IMG/VR virus record: IMGVR_UViG_3300024505_000146
Span: 1-64,000 of that record
Direction: 5' to 3' (one strand)
Length of the DNA stretch: 64,000 nt
Source: a virus
The notes beneath the pieces were generated by a model that saw only the letters and a list, made by a program, of their open reading frames with translations, did not search any database and was not told where the DNA came from. Shown one piece after another: positions 24,375-32,022 of this stretch. A program made the translations under genes and the position numbers. The stretch's first letter is position 1. Every line of letters begins with the position of its first letter.

Positions 24375-25167
24375 TTTGAATCTTATCTTCCGTGAATAGT
24401 ATTTTGGGAATTGTAATTTGTACTTGTATAAACAAATTTCCTCTTTGATGATTGTGTGGACCGACTGGAAGTCCGTAACTATCACACTTAATCATTTGAC
24501 TAGGTTGTATGCCTGCCGGAACTTTGATTTCTAATTCTTTGTCTTCTAATGTTTTAAAGCGGATTGTTTTTCCTAACATAGCATCAAACGCAGAAATTTC
24601 TACTTCTGCATATAAGTTCCTGCCATCACGTTTGAATCTTGGATGTGGAAGTTCAATAATTTGTGCTATTACATCGCCCCTAGGCATATTAGGAATGCTG
24701 TCGTCTCCTAATCCTCTAAAACGAATTGAGTCACCGTTTTGTACACCTGCAGGAATACTTAATTGTAGTGCCTGTTCTTTTCCACTAGGTAATCTGATAC
24801 TGCCAGTAACTTCTTTGCCGACAAGTATTTCTTCTAAAGTCATTTCGACACGGATATTGATATTCCTGTTCTTTCTGGACTGCTGTCTAAAGCCAGCACC
24901 AAAGGGATTAGCACCAAACATGGCACCAAACAAATCATTCATGTCGTTCATATTGCCAGTATGAAAACTATACTGTGGCATTGGGTTGTCGTATTGAGCT
25001 CGTTTTTGGTCATCACTAAGGGTGCGATATGCTTCTTCAATTTGTTGAAATTTAGAAGTATCGCCGCCTCTGTCAGGATGGTGCTTTGAAGCCAATTTAC
25101 GATATGCTTTTTTGATATCGTCTTGGCTAGCAGATTTTGAAACTCCTAGTATTGAATAATAATCCAT
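24343..25167 (-). CDS. DnaJ/CbpA-type J-domain co-chaperone
   Basis: 274 residues. The J domain is residues 1-62 with HPD in [10 protein letters not shown] Gly/Phe/Met-rich linker ([15 protein letters not shown]) follows, then two beta-rich client-binding domains ([20 protein letters not shown] and [13 protein letters not shown]). There is no CxxCxGxG zinc region, so it is class II like CbpA. It would recruit host DnaK. No convincing ribosome binding site precedes the ATG. It is the first gene after a perfect sigma-70 promoter that overlaps a large dyad. Confidence 0.92.
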   Translation of the reverse strand: MDYYSILGVSKSASQDDIKKAYRKLASKHHPDRGGDTSKFQQIEEAYRTLSDDQKRAQYDNPMPQYSFHTGNMNDMNDLFGAMFGANPFGAGFRQQSRKNRNINIRVEMTLEEILVGKEVTGSIRLPSGKEQALQLSIPAGVQNGDSIRFRGLGDDSIPNMPRGDVIAQIIELPHPRFKRDGRNLYAEVEISAFDAMLGKTIRFKTLEDKELEIKVPAGIQPSQMIKCDSYGLPVGPHNHQRGNLFIQVQITIPKILFTEDKIQIEQLSDRYRT

Positions 25168-25181
25168 AGTGTATGATGAAA

Positions 25182-25212
25182 AAAGGTATAGTAGTAATTA
25201 TACTATACCTTT
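25182..25212. promoter_or_regulatory. 12-bp perfect inverted repeat overlapping a promoter -10 box
   Basis: AAAGGTATAGTA (25182-25193) and its exact complement TACTATACCTTT (25201-25212) surround a 7-base loop. In the minus transcript the stem ends in a T run, so it could be a weak AU-rich terminator for the gene at 25230. The dyad also covers the -10 and start region of the J-protein promoter, so it could equally be an operator. Confidence 0.75.
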
Positions 25213-25225
25213 CTTAGGATGTCAA
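25197..25225 (-). promoter_or_regulatory. Perfect-consensus sigma-70 promoter for the J-protein/ClpA operon
   Basis: TTGACA (25220-25225), 17-bp spacer, TATAAT (25197-25202) on the minus strand. Both boxes match consensus fully. Confidence 0.9.
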
Positions 25226-25229
25226 GAAT

Positions 25230-25442
25230 TTATTTCTTAGTCGCTGTATCTGGCTTAGTACCTTCTACTTTGGTACCTTCGTGCTTTTTGTGTACTTTGA
25301 CTGTTTTACAAACTTCTTTTTCCTTACCAGTTTTTGCGTCCTTTTGAGTTACGCAAGCCTTTTTAGTTTTTGGTGCTTCTTCAGCAGCCATTGTTGGCAT
25401 TGCAAATGCCGCTGTTAATAATAATGCTAAGAATGTTTTCAT
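25230..25442 (-). CDS. Small exported Lys/Thr-rich protein
   Basis: 70 residues: a signal peptide MKTFLALLLTAAFAMPTMAA followed by a very basic mature part with two Cys (KACVTQ and EVCKTV) and many Lys/Thr. Likely periplasmic. It resembles small secreted proteins of bacteria more than virion proteins; function unknown. It has a good ribosome binding site (AGGAGA). Confidence 0.65.
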   Translation of the reverse strand: MKTFLALLLTAAFAMPTMAAEEAPKTKKACVTQKDAKTGKEKEVCKTVKVHKKHEGTKVEGTKPDTATKK

Positions 25443-25454
25443 TTGTCTCTCCTT

Positions 25455-25976
25455 TTAGAGTTCTGGTTGTTCTGGTTGTACAGGCATTGGTTTGCCACTG
25501 CTTGAGAATCCTACTGCTGGCGCTGGAGTTGCCTTAGGTGTGCTTCCAAACCCGCCTCCGCCAAAGCCACTTGGTGCTGGTGCTGGGCTTGGTGTTGCAG
25601 AACCGAAAGTCCCAGGTGCGGCACCAAATCCTGTTGAAGGTGCGCTAGGTGCTGTAAAGCCGCTTGGTGCTGTGGTTGGTGCTCCGCCATTGTTTGCTCC
25701 TGCTAATTTTTCTTGTGTGCGACCCATTGCCGCGATACCTAGAACAGCACCCATTGCGATGTGGAATAATCCAGCACCTTGTAATGTCAATGGTTGCCAT
25801 TGTGTAATTTGTGATACGTGCATAATTGCTTGTAACATTGACCATAGGATTGGAAATAGAACGAAGTCAAATGCACAAACGCCCATGTATAACCAGCCCA
25901 TCATTGGACGCCATTTACTGTTCATCCAATCTTCTTTTTTCTTTTCTGAATCACTCATATCTTTATACTCGCTCAT
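25455..25976 (-). CDS. Membrane protein with Gly/Pro/Ala-rich tail, candidate holin
   Basis: 173 residues. After a charged N-terminus, MNSKWRPMMGWLYMGVCAFD leads into two hydrophobic segments (about 24-52 and 68-84). Residues 95-173 are Gly/Pro/Ala/Phe-rich and probably disordered. KWRPxMGWLYM-type starts occur in phage proteins annotated as holins, from memory. It lies near an endolysin and a spanin-like pair, which supports lysis, but the holin call is not proven. Confidence 0.5.
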   Translation of the reverse strand: MSEYKDMSDSEKKKEDWMNSKWRPMMGWLYMGVCAFDFVLFPILWSMLQAIMHVSQITQWQPLTLQGAGLFHIAMGAVLGIAAMGRTQEKLAGANNGGAPTTAPSGFTAPSAPSTGFGAAPGTFGSATPSPAPAPSGFGGGGFGSTPKATPAPAVGFSSSGKPMPVQPEQPEL

Positions 25977-25994
25977 ATTCGCTCCTTTTAATTT

Positions 25995-26558
25995 TTAGAA
26001 CCAGAGGAATAAACCGTTTAGGCTTAATACTAGTCCGATACCTGCTACTACAAAACTGCTCCAAAACATTGCCATACTAACTGCAAGAATACTTGCTGAT
26101 AGAACAACAATGGCTAACTGATATGCTGTACTAGCATAACCAATCCATGGACTAGATTTTTTAGCGTGTTCACGCTCTGCTTCCATCTTACGTGCATTTA
26201 CAGCAATTTCTTTCTTATCACTGTCCATGCGTTCTGCTTCTGCTTTAAACTCTGCACGTAGTTTAGGATCGCTAGTAGTCTTACTAGCAATTTCGTAACT
26301 AACTAAACGATTGTTTTTCGCTTGATATTGTGCCCAAGCATTGTTAGCACCTAGTGTATTGTTTAAAACTGTACTAGACAATTTACCACCGTACCAACTG
26401 TTTACTGCTAGGAATAATGCAAATACAGAAATAACCATACCTGCTTTATCTTTAATCTTTGCTTCACGCTCACTGCGAGAACCGGGTGCTGGCTTTGGTG
26501 CGCTTTCGTCCTTAGGTTCTTTATTGATTAGTTTTAAAATTGAATCATGTAATGCCAC
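25995..26558 (-). CDS. DUF4337-like membrane protein
   Basis: 187 residues: a basic N-terminal tail, a hydrophobic segment near 40-56, a long charged helical region with NNAWAQYQAKNNRLVSYEIA, then two hydrophobic segments near 138-160 and 163-186. This order matches the DUF4337 family, from memory. Function unknown; a lysis-related or inner-membrane role is possible because it sits between a candidate holin and spanin genes. Confidence 0.65.
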   Translation of the reverse strand: MALHDSILKLINKEPKDESAPKPAPGSRSEREAKIKDKAGMVISVFALFLAVNSWYGGKLSSTVLNNTLGANNAWAQYQAKNNRLVSYEIASKTTSDPKLRAEFKAEAERMDSDKKEIAVNARKMEAEREHAKKSSPWIGYASTAYQLAIVVLSASILAVSMAMFWSSFVVAGIGLVLSLNGLFLWF

Positions 26559-26583
26559 TTCTCGGCTCCTTTATAATATACTA

Positions 26584-26844
26584 TTATTTAACACTATCTC
26601 TGATTTTTTTCTGCCCGTTGTACCATTCGATCCAATCGTCAACTTTAGCCTTACAGTCGTAGTATTGTTTGTAGTTATCTGCTACAGTATCTACAATAGT
26701 GCTTAATTTGTCGTTTTGTGGATCTACAGTTTTTAAGTCTGGGCAAGCCTCCAGCAATTCTTTAGGAACTTCAGGAAATGGTGGAATTGTTGTTAAACAA
26801 CCAGTTAACAATACTGCGGGAATCAATAGGAGTAATCTTTTCAT
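26584..26844 (-). CDS. Small lipoprotein, candidate outer-membrane spanin subunit
   Basis: 86 residues. The N-terminus MKRLLLLIPAVLLTGC has the lipobox L-T-G-C with Cys at 16, so the mature protein is about 71 residues and lipid-anchored. It starts within the last codons of the Rz-like gene (4-bp overlap). In two-part spanins the outer-membrane lipoprotein is encoded next to or inside the inner-membrane Rz gene, and the endolysin is just upstream here. Unlike many Rz1 proteins it is not especially Pro-rich. Confidence 0.65.
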   Translation of the reverse strand: MKRLLLLIPAVLLTGCLTTIPPFPEVPKELLEACPDLKTVDPQNDKLSTIVDTVADNYKQYYDCKAKVDDWIEWYNGQKKIRDSVK

Positions 26845-27302
26845 TTTGCCTCCGGATTCTTAGCGGCTTTGTTAATTAGATCATTGACTTTAGGATCTAA
26901 CTTACAATCTGCGTTAATTTGTTTTTCAACTTCTTTAATTTCAGTTTTAACGGTGTTGTAATATTCAACACGAACTTTTTGTTTTTTCTTTCGTTCGTCT
27001 TCTAACTTTTTATTAAGTTCTGTGGACTGGTCGTTCATTTTAGCAACTTGAAGTTCTAGTTCTGCAACTTTAGCTCTCCAACTTGCTTCTGTGTCGTATC
27101 CACCTTTGAAATAAACACCGCCTACTAATAAAGTCACGCTGACTATTTGAATTAATAAGTGATATGGTGCTAATGCTGGAAACCAGCGAACAATTCTATG
27201 TAATAAAAAGAAACTTAGAACTGTTCCTACAATACCTGCCAGAAGAACTGTATGAATAATCCACAGTAAAAAACTATCTGGTACCCACGCAAGTAGCCAC
27301 AT
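26841..27302 (-). CDS. Rz-like inner-membrane spanin candidate
   Basis: 153 residues. Two hydrophobic segments (about 10-35 and 48-65) are followed by a coiled coil from about 70 to 140 (AELELQVAKMNDQSTELNKK, KTEIKEVEKQI) and one Cys (DCKLDP). Classical Rz has one membrane segment and a periplasmic coiled coil; this has two, a variant. Position between the endolysin and a lipoprotein gene supports the call. Spanins join the two membranes at the end of lysis. Confidence 0.65.
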   Translation of the reverse strand: MWLLAWVPDSFLLWIIHTVLLAGIVGTVLSFFLLHRIVRWFPALAPYHLLIQIVSVTLLVGGVYFKGGYDTEASWRAKVAELELQVAKMNDQSTELNKKLEDERKKKQKVRVEYYNTVKTEIKEVEKQINADCKLDPKVNDLINKAAKNPEAK

Positions 27303-27303
27303 A

Positions 27304-27930
27304 TTATGCTCCTAATACGTGTAGTGCGTGATTGTAATGCTTGATACGGTCTTCTAAACCAATTGTTCCGCCGTTAATGCGTTTTGTTAATGTAAGGATG
27401 TCGCCCTTGTCTGCCCATTGGTTTAGGTTATTTGTTTCCCAGAACCAGCAGGCACTTTGTACAGCACCTTCAAATGTTTCTAGGTATTCTGATGCTTCTT
27501 CAACTGGGATTTCAAGGCTAGCGGCAAACCAACTGTAATTGTCTTTTCCGGTAAGTTGGATAAGACCTCTGCCACAGTAGCGGAAACCATCTCCGGACTC
27601 TTCTGGTCCGTTACCCATGCGGTTGCCATAAATTCTGTTAGCGATTTTCTCTGGTTTCTTTTCATATGCTTGTGCTAATTCATCTGTTGGAAAATACTTA
27701 GGAAATACTTTGCGTAAACTTGCGGCTTTGTAATTTAAATTTTCTTTTAAGAATTTGAACCCACCACTTTCATGAGCGCATTGTGCTAGGAAAGCCGCTA
27801 CACGTTCTGGAGTATTAATATCATACTCTGGAAGTATTTCGCATAACGCATGATACCAGTGATCCACATAAGGATTGCCATGAATAATATCTGCTAAATG
27901 CTCTTTCTTAAAATCAAACGTAAAACTCAT
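27304..27930 (-). CDS. GH19 (chitinase-like) endolysin
   Basis: 208 residues of glycoside hydrolase family 19, which in phages cuts peptidoglycan glycan strands. FLAQCAHESGGF carries the likely catalytic Glu (about 54). GDGFRYCGRGLIQLTGKDNY near 120-140 is the family hallmark, and the C-terminal GTIGLEDRIKHYNHAL matches the conserved NGGxxGxxxR end. No signal peptide, so it needs a holin. It precedes the spanin-like pair, giving an endolysin-Rz-lipoprotein order. Confidence 0.93.
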   Translation of the reverse strand: MSFTFDFKKEHLADIIHGNPYVDHWYHALCEILPEYDINTPERVAAFLAQCAHESGGFKFLKENLNYKAASLRKVFPKYFPTDELAQAYEKKPEKIANRIYGNRMGNGPEESGDGFRYCGRGLIQLTGKDNYSWFAASLEIPVEEASEYLETFEGAVQSACWFWETNNLNQWADKGDILTLTKRINGGTIGLEDRIKHYNHALHVLGA

Positions 27931-28673
27931 TATAGTTTCTCCAAAATAACTGCACGGCCTTTGTTTTCAAACATGAACTTGTTGCCCAGTTTGGTAATGT
28001 TGTAGTTGCCAATGTACTTGGTTAAAAACATAACTTCGGCCATGTCGTTGTATGAGACAGCAATCCTGTCTTCGACACTTTCTAATACTTCTCTTGTACC
28101 GCCGGAAACTAGATATTTGAACTTTAATGGCTCAGCGTACACCTTTTTAAATTCAATAATGTCGCCGTGCATACGAACACTTTCTAACATACTATTGTTG
28201 AAGAACTGTTCGTAACTATTTAGTTCCTGTTCCTGCATACGTTGTTTGTACAACATAGGATTAGTAGGAATAATTTCATCTAGTTTTTCTTGATTAGCCT
28301 CTAGGCTATCAAAACTCTTATGATATCTAAAAGCAAACTTGTCAATGCCTGCTAGTTTAGAAATACCATATAACATATCGCTGATTTGTTCTGTAACTTT
28401 ACTTGTTCTTTGTAATTCTACAAACACACGATATTTTCCATCTTCTAATTCACCGGGACTCATGTCAGCATCTAGAACAAAGTCGTAACCTTTTTCTACA
28501 AAACTAACTAAGTCTTCTGCCGGACTGCGACTTTCCACAGTAAAACTTAAAACAACGACATCTTCGTCGTCGCCCATTTTAGATTTATAATTGTCTACTT
28601 CGAATACACGATTTACTAGATTAACTAGATCGTTGGCTAGTAAACTTGTTTCATTAAGCGGCTGGTGGGGCAC
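27930..28673 (-). CDS. Late protein, unknown (GTG start)
   Basis: 247 residues from a GTG at 28673 with a perfect ribosome binding site (AGGAGG, 7-8 bp before). An ATG start at 28772 would add a Gln/His-rich stretch that is just the other frame of the Ala/Pro tail of the previous gene, so I reject it. The body is mixed alpha/beta, with no enzyme motif: SFTVESRSPAEDLVSFVEKG and KYRVFVELQRTSKVTEQISD suggest strands and helices. It overlaps the previous gene by 20 bp and shares the late promoter at 29244. Confidence 0.7.
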   Translation of the reverse strand: MPHQPLNETSLLANDLVNLVNRVFEVDNYKSKMGDDEDVVVLSFTVESRSPAEDLVSFVEKGYDFVLDADMSPGELEDGKYRVFVELQRTSKVTEQISDMLYGISKLAGIDKFAFRYHKSFDSLEANQEKLDEIIPTNPMLYKQRMQEQELNSYEQFFNNSMLESVRMHGDIIEFKKVYAEPLKFKYLVSGGTREVLESVEDRIAVSYNDMAEVMFLTKYIGNYNITKLGNKFMFENKGRAVILEKL

Positions 28674-29220
28674 TTGCTTCTCCTCCTGGTGCTGGAGCGG
28701 CTGCGGCCGCTGGTGGTGCGCCTGCTGTGGCTTCACCTGCTGGTGGAGGTGTAAGCTCTGGCGCCTTTTCATTATTTGCTGGCTCTAGTTCGTCCATTAA
28801 TTGGTTATGATATCCACGGAAAATTTCTAACATTAACTTCTTAGGCATCTGTACTTCTACAATCCAAATTGGATGCTCGTCTAGTTTACCAAGTTTTGTA
28901 CCTGGACGAATGTCGTCAGGTTCTTTAATTTCTCTAGGCTTGACTAATGTATCTTTTTTGTAAATTACTCGACAGCCGTATTCCATCAAACGCTTTGCGG
29001 CCTGCGGGTTAGGCATTTGTTTGTGAGGCCACATAAAACTAGCACTGACCCAATGACGGTCAACGACAGGTCCTTTGATAAGTTCTCCATCGCGCCAGTT
29101 TTCAAATACATACATATCCAACTCGTCAAATACACGCTCGAAATCCTTAAGGATTGCAAGGCTACTATTGTTGTTATATATGGTGTTGATGTTTTCTATA
29201 ATATCTAAAATATCGTGCAT
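28654..29220 (-). CDS. Late protein with Ala/Pro tail, unknown
   Basis: 188 residues. The first 145 form a folded part (ERVFDELDMYVFENWRDGEL, VSASFMWPHKQMPNPQAAKR), and the last 40 are Ala/Pro/Gly-rich (PAAAAAPAPGGEASAPPAA). It has a late promoter octamer 24 bp upstream. I believe it belongs to the conserved late genes of aquatic T4-like phages but cannot name it. It is translated with the gene at 27930. Confidence 0.65.
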   Translation of the reverse strand: MHDILDIIENINTIYNNNSSLAILKDFERVFDELDMYVFENWRDGELIKGPVVDRHWVSASFMWPHKQMPNPQAAKRLMEYGCRVIYKKDTLVKPREIKEPDDIRPGTKLGKLDEHPIWIVEVQMPKKLMLEIFRGYHNQLMDELEPANNEKAPELTPPPAGEATAGAPPAAAAAPAPGGEASAPPAA

Positions 29221-29243
29221 TTTTCAGTCATCCCTCGATGAAG

Positions 29244-29251
29244 TATTTATC
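29244..29251 (-). promoter_or_regulatory. T4-type late promoter (GATAAATA)
   Basis: GATAAATAC on the minus strand before the start codon at 29220. Confidence 0.65.
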
Positions 29252-29305
29252 TAGACGATTTTGATATAGTATCAGTTCTATTTTTCTTCTAGATGTTAAA
29301 TATTT

Positions 29306-29332
29306 TTGTAGGACCTCTCAGTTGTCCTACAA
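29306..29332. promoter_or_regulatory. 9-bp perfect inverted repeat before phoH
   Basis: TTGTAGGAC (29306-29314) and GTCCTACAA (29324-29332) around a 9-base loop. No T run follows on either strand, so a terminator is unlikely. It lies 47 bp before the phoH ATG in a divergent region with no other gene (29221-29378), and may be an operator or an mRNA structure. I see no clear plus-strand -35/-10 pair here. Confidence 0.6.
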
Positions 29333-29378
29333 GAAGTGTGACAATATGACGTCCTACGCCTCAAAAGGAGAGCAGTTA

Positions 29379-30134
29379 ATGACGACAAAAAGAGCCAAAA
29401 AACGTTTTGCCAACGAGGGCTATAATAATCCTCGAGCAAATGTTATTGAGTTTCAACCATTTCAACACACACTTCCTCAAAGTCTTCCACAGAAGAAAAA
29501 GAGCGTACACGTAATTCCGCGCAACCGTAATCAGGAAGAATATCTATTTAAACTATTAGACCCATCAAAAAACATAGTTTTTGCTCTGGGCCCCGCTGGC
29601 ACGGGCAAGACGCTGATAGCGTGTCAAGTCGGTATTAAACTCTTTAAAGAAGGGTTGGTAGATAAAATCGTGGTAACACGCCCTGCTGTTTCTGTAGACG
29701 AAGATCATGGATTCCTTCCTGGTACCCTAGAGCAAAAAATGGCTCCCTGGACTAGACCCATCTTTGATGTGCTAGCCGAGTACTATTACGCTCGCGATAT
29801 CGAGAATATGATCCGAGAAGGTGTTATTGAAATTAGCCCGTTAGCATATATGAGAGGTCGAACCTTCAAGAAGGCATACATTATTGCAGATGAAATGCAA
29901 AATGCTACGCCAAATCAAATGAAGATGTTGCTAACGAGATTGGGAGAAGGCTCTAAGATGGTCGTAACCGGTGATTTAAGACAAGCCGATAGATTAGAAG
30001 ATAACGGTTTAATTGATTTCACGGAGCGATTGGCAAATAAACAACTAGATTTGTTAAGCGTCGTGCAATTTGGTATGAAAGATATCGAAAGACACGAAGC
30101 AGTAAAGGAGGTGTTGTCTATTTACGGTGATTAA
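29379..30134 (+). CDS. phoH: PhoH-family P-loop ATPase
   Basis: 251 residues from the ATG at 29379, preceded by AAGGAGAG; an ATG at 29322-29348 is upstream of this site and less likely. GPAGTGKT (71-78) is Walker A and AYIIADEMQNA carries Walker B; VTGDLRQADR and the region TRPAVSVDEDHGFLPGTLEQ are typical PhoH features. PhoH proteins are common in aquatic phages; their role in the cell (RNA-related ATPase, phosphate stress) is unsettled. It stands alone on the plus strand among minus-strand genes. Confidence 0.92.
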   Translation: MTTKRAKKRFANEGYNNPRANVIEFQPFQHTLPQSLPQKKKSVHVIPRNRNQEEYLFKLLDPSKNIVFALGPAGTGKTLIACQVGIKLFKEGLVDKIVVTRPAVSVDEDHGFLPGTLEQKMAPWTRPIFDVLAEYYYARDIENMIREGVIEISPLAYMRGRTFKKAYIIADEMQNATPNQMKMLLTRLGEGSKMVVTGDLRQADRLEDNGLIDFTERLANKQLDLLSVVQFGMKDIERHEAVKEVLSIYGD

Positions 30135-30139
30135 ACCTA

Positions 30140-30159
30140 GGAGGGGTTAATCCCCCTCC
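30140..30159. terminator. Hairpin between convergent phoH and dCMP deaminase genes
   Basis: GGAGGGG (30140-30146) and CCCCTCC (30153-30159) around a 6-base loop, between the convergent ends. A TTGTTTTA stretch follows on the plus side, so it is a plausible terminator for phoH; it covers the last codons of the deaminase gene. Confidence 0.6.
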
Positions 30160-30596
30160 ACTTGTTTTACTTCGATGCCCGATGCTTTGAGAAACTTGAC
30201 CCCCGAGTCATCTCTATAGTTTTCACCATAGTAAACACGATTAATGCCAGACTGATAGATAAGTTTGGCGCAATCGAGGCAAGGAGCATGAGTAATAAAA
30301 ATATTAGCACCAAGCCCAGACTCATTACTACGGGCCAATTTAGCAATGGCGTTTGTTTCGGCATGTAGTACCTCCGGTTTAGTTTTTAAAACTGTTTCAG
30401 GTTCATCGTCGCCGTTATCTTCCCAAATCTCATATTCGCAGTTATTATCCCAACCTGCTGGCATACCATTGTAGCCAATACTAATAATTCTATCGTCTTT
30501 AACTACAATGGCACCTACGTGTAATCGACGAGCATGACTGAGTTCTGCGAATGTTTCCGCAGTTTTCATGTATGCTTTTACTAACTTAGGCTTCAT
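30147..30596 (-). CDS. dCMP deaminase
   Basis: 149 residues. Zinc-site motifs are HAE (78-80, within EVLHAETNAIAK) and PCLDC (105-109). GAIVVKDDRIISIGYNGMPA is the family's N-terminal strand-loop. It converts dCMP to dUMP for dTTP supply in phage DNA synthesis, as T4 gene cd does. Its 11-bp overlap with the clamp loader gene puts it in the replication operon. Length (149) is shorter than T4's (193). Confidence 0.92.
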   Translation of the reverse strand: MKPKLVKAYMKTAETFAELSHARRLHVGAIVVKDDRIISIGYNGMPAGWDNNCEYEIWEDNGDDEPETVLKTKPEVLHAETNAIAKLARSNESGLGANIFITHAPCLDCAKLIYQSGINRVYYGENYRDDSGVKFLKASGIEVKQVEGD

Positions 30597-31512
30597 TGAG
30601 TCTTGCTAATCTAATCAGCGTGGCCGCTAGATTAATTTCAGGATCTGCCATAGATACGTGATCCACTAATCCTTGTTTAATTACCAGCACAGCATTGTCT
30701 TGTGTATGCTCGTCCTTGCCAAACAGAGTAATGTTGTTGTACATCCAAGTGTAGATTTCTTCCATTTCTTCTGGACGGGCTTGACTACATAACAGTTTAC
30801 GTGCTTCTTGAATACGGCCTTTCTTAAACAGTTCAACCATTTCAACTCTGTAATCTGCACTACCTTCTACAGCATCTGGCAGTATTAATTTACCAGCCAA
30901 ACTGTTCATTTGAACGTTGTTAATACACTTACGCAAATCTGGATATGTACCTTTGACATAAGTGTCCAGTGTATCCAAGTCAAATTCGATATTTTCTTCT
31001 ACAAGAATAGTTGCTACACGAGCAGTAAACTCTGTAATGTCTGTGCGTTCAATTTTAATTTCTTGGCAACGACTTTTAACTGGAGTAATAATTCTGTGTG
31101 GATAGTTACAAGTAAAAATAAAGCGAACGCTGTTACTGTAATCTTCCATTAAGTTACGTAGTGCTGGTTGAACAGAATCTTTGTTCATATAATCTGCTTC
31201 GTCGATCAGCACAACTTTATAGTCGCCAAACGGCATAGTTTGACAAAAACCGATTAGTTTATCAATCCATTCAATTTTACGACCTTCCTTACTGCCGTTA
31301 GCAATAAGAATGTCTGTGTCTTCGACACCGATTTCATTTAACAATACTTTAGCCAGTGTAGTTTTGCCTGTACCAGCATTGCCGCTAAACAGCAAGTGCG
31401 GAATAGCCTTCTGACTAATCCATTTTTCAATTTGCTGTTTTAGTGTTTCATCCTTAAACACATAACCATCTACAGTTTTAGGACGATACTTTTCTACCCA
31501 TAATTCTTTCAT
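30586..31512 (-). CDS. Clamp loader ATPase subunit (gp44-like)
   Basis: 308 residues of the RFC/gp44 type. WVEKYRPKTVDGYVF is the family N-terminus, GNAGTGKT (44-51) Walker A, VVLIDEADYMN Walker B, and FTCNYPHRIITPVKSRCQEI includes the SRC arginine finger. It loads the sliding clamp (5312-6046) on DNA with ATP. I see no recognisable gp62-like small subunit here. It overlaps the next gene by 4 bp. Confidence 0.93.
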   Translation of the reverse strand: MKELWVEKYRPKTVDGYVFKDETLKQQIEKWISQKAIPHLLFSGNAGTGKTTLAKVLLNEIGVEDTDILIANGSKEGRKIEWIDKLIGFCQTMPFGDYKVVLIDEADYMNKDSVQPALRNLMEDYSNSVRFIFTCNYPHRIITPVKSRCQEIKIERTDITEFTARVATILVEENIEFDLDTLDTYVKGTYPDLRKCINNVQMNSLAGKLILPDAVEGSADYRVEMVELFKKGRIQEARKLLCSQARPEEMEEIYTWMYNNITLFGKDEHTQDNAVLVIKQGLVDHVSMADPEINLAATLIRLARLNEA

Positions 31513-31730
31513 TGTAACGATGCCTTTTGAAAAGTTTTAACTTGATCTCTGCTTTCACTAATATTATCCACCATAGTGTCATATTCTTCTGGACTTAGCG
31601 CAGATTTATAAATGGTCAGTGCCTGTGCAATCATAATAGCCGCTACAGGCAATGGCCCGTATTCTCCAGCCATGGTATCTGTGAATGACAGATACGTTCC
31701 GTATAATTCTTCTAATCGTTCGTCTGTCAA
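31509..31730 (-). CDS. Small acidic helical protein, unknown
   Basis: 73 residues, helical (LPVAAIMIAQALTIYKSALS). It sits directly before the clamp loader, where T4 has genes for loader partners, but it is too short to be gp62 (187 in T4) and has no similarity I can see. Overlaps both neighbours by 4 bp. Confidence 0.6.
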   Translation of the reverse strand: MTDERLEELYGTYLSFTDTMAGEYGPLPVAAIMIAQALTIYKSALSPEEYDTMVDNISESRDQVKTFQKASLQ

Positions 31731-31975
31731 AATAATTCCTCCGCAATTCCTAATACTTCAGCAATAATAATAAACACTCCTGCTCCAATTAAATCGCCTT
31801 GGATTAATCTATAACCTGCGGCAAATCTCATTCCGCTTTTAACGATGCTGATTCTAAAATGCCACTTACTTGTATCTTTAGATTGAATATCTATCATTGG
31901 TTTGTGGTGCGGACACCTTCCTTGTTTGTAGTCGCAATCTGGACTATATTCTTTTTTACAAATATCACAGTTCAT
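31727..31975 (-). CDS. Small zinc-finger membrane protein, leaderless start
   Basis: 82 residues from the ATG at 31975. CDICKKEYSPDC and GRCPHH give a set of Cys/His that could bind zinc in the first 25 residues; the last 30 (LIGAGVFIIIAEVLGIAEEL) are hydrophobic and could be one membrane segment. Function unknown. The ATG lies exactly six bases after a TATAAT box, so its transcript probably starts at or next to the ATG. A longer frame from 32065 would run through the terminator and promoter and is rejected. Confidence 0.65.
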   Translation of the reverse strand: MNCDICKKEYSPDCDYKQGRCPHHKPMIDIQSKDTSKWHFRISIVKSGMRFAAGYRLIQGDLIGAGVFIIIAEVLGIAEELF

Positions 31976-31981
31976 TTTTTT

Positions 31982-32010
31982 ATTATACAGAATAAAAAAG
32001 GGTCCGTCAA
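31982..32010 (-). promoter_or_regulatory. Sigma-70 promoter nested in a terminator
   Basis: TTGACG (32005-32010), 17-bp spacer, TATAAT (31982-31987) on the minus strand. The -35 box is exactly the loop of the terminator hairpin at 31997-32018. The downstream ATG is six bases after TATAAT. Confidence 0.85.
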
Positions 32011-32018
32011 GACCCTTT
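31997..32018 (-). terminator. Rho-independent terminator after the MazG-like gene
   Basis: Arms AAAGGGTC and GACCCTTT around a 6-base loop, followed on the minus strand by a T run (TTTTTTATT). It ends the operon that starts at 33503. Confidence 0.88.
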
Positions 32019-32022
32019 GGTG

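Noticed and set aside
28674-28772. Gln/His-rich N-terminal extension of the gene at 27930
   Set aside because: It is the alternative frame of the Ala/Pro tail of the previous gene; a GTG with perfect ribosome site lies at 28673.
29306-29332. Hairpin before phoH as terminator
   Set aside because: No T run on either strand.
31509-31730. gp62-like clamp loader small subunit
   Set aside because: Too short and no recognisable similarity; position alone is not enough.
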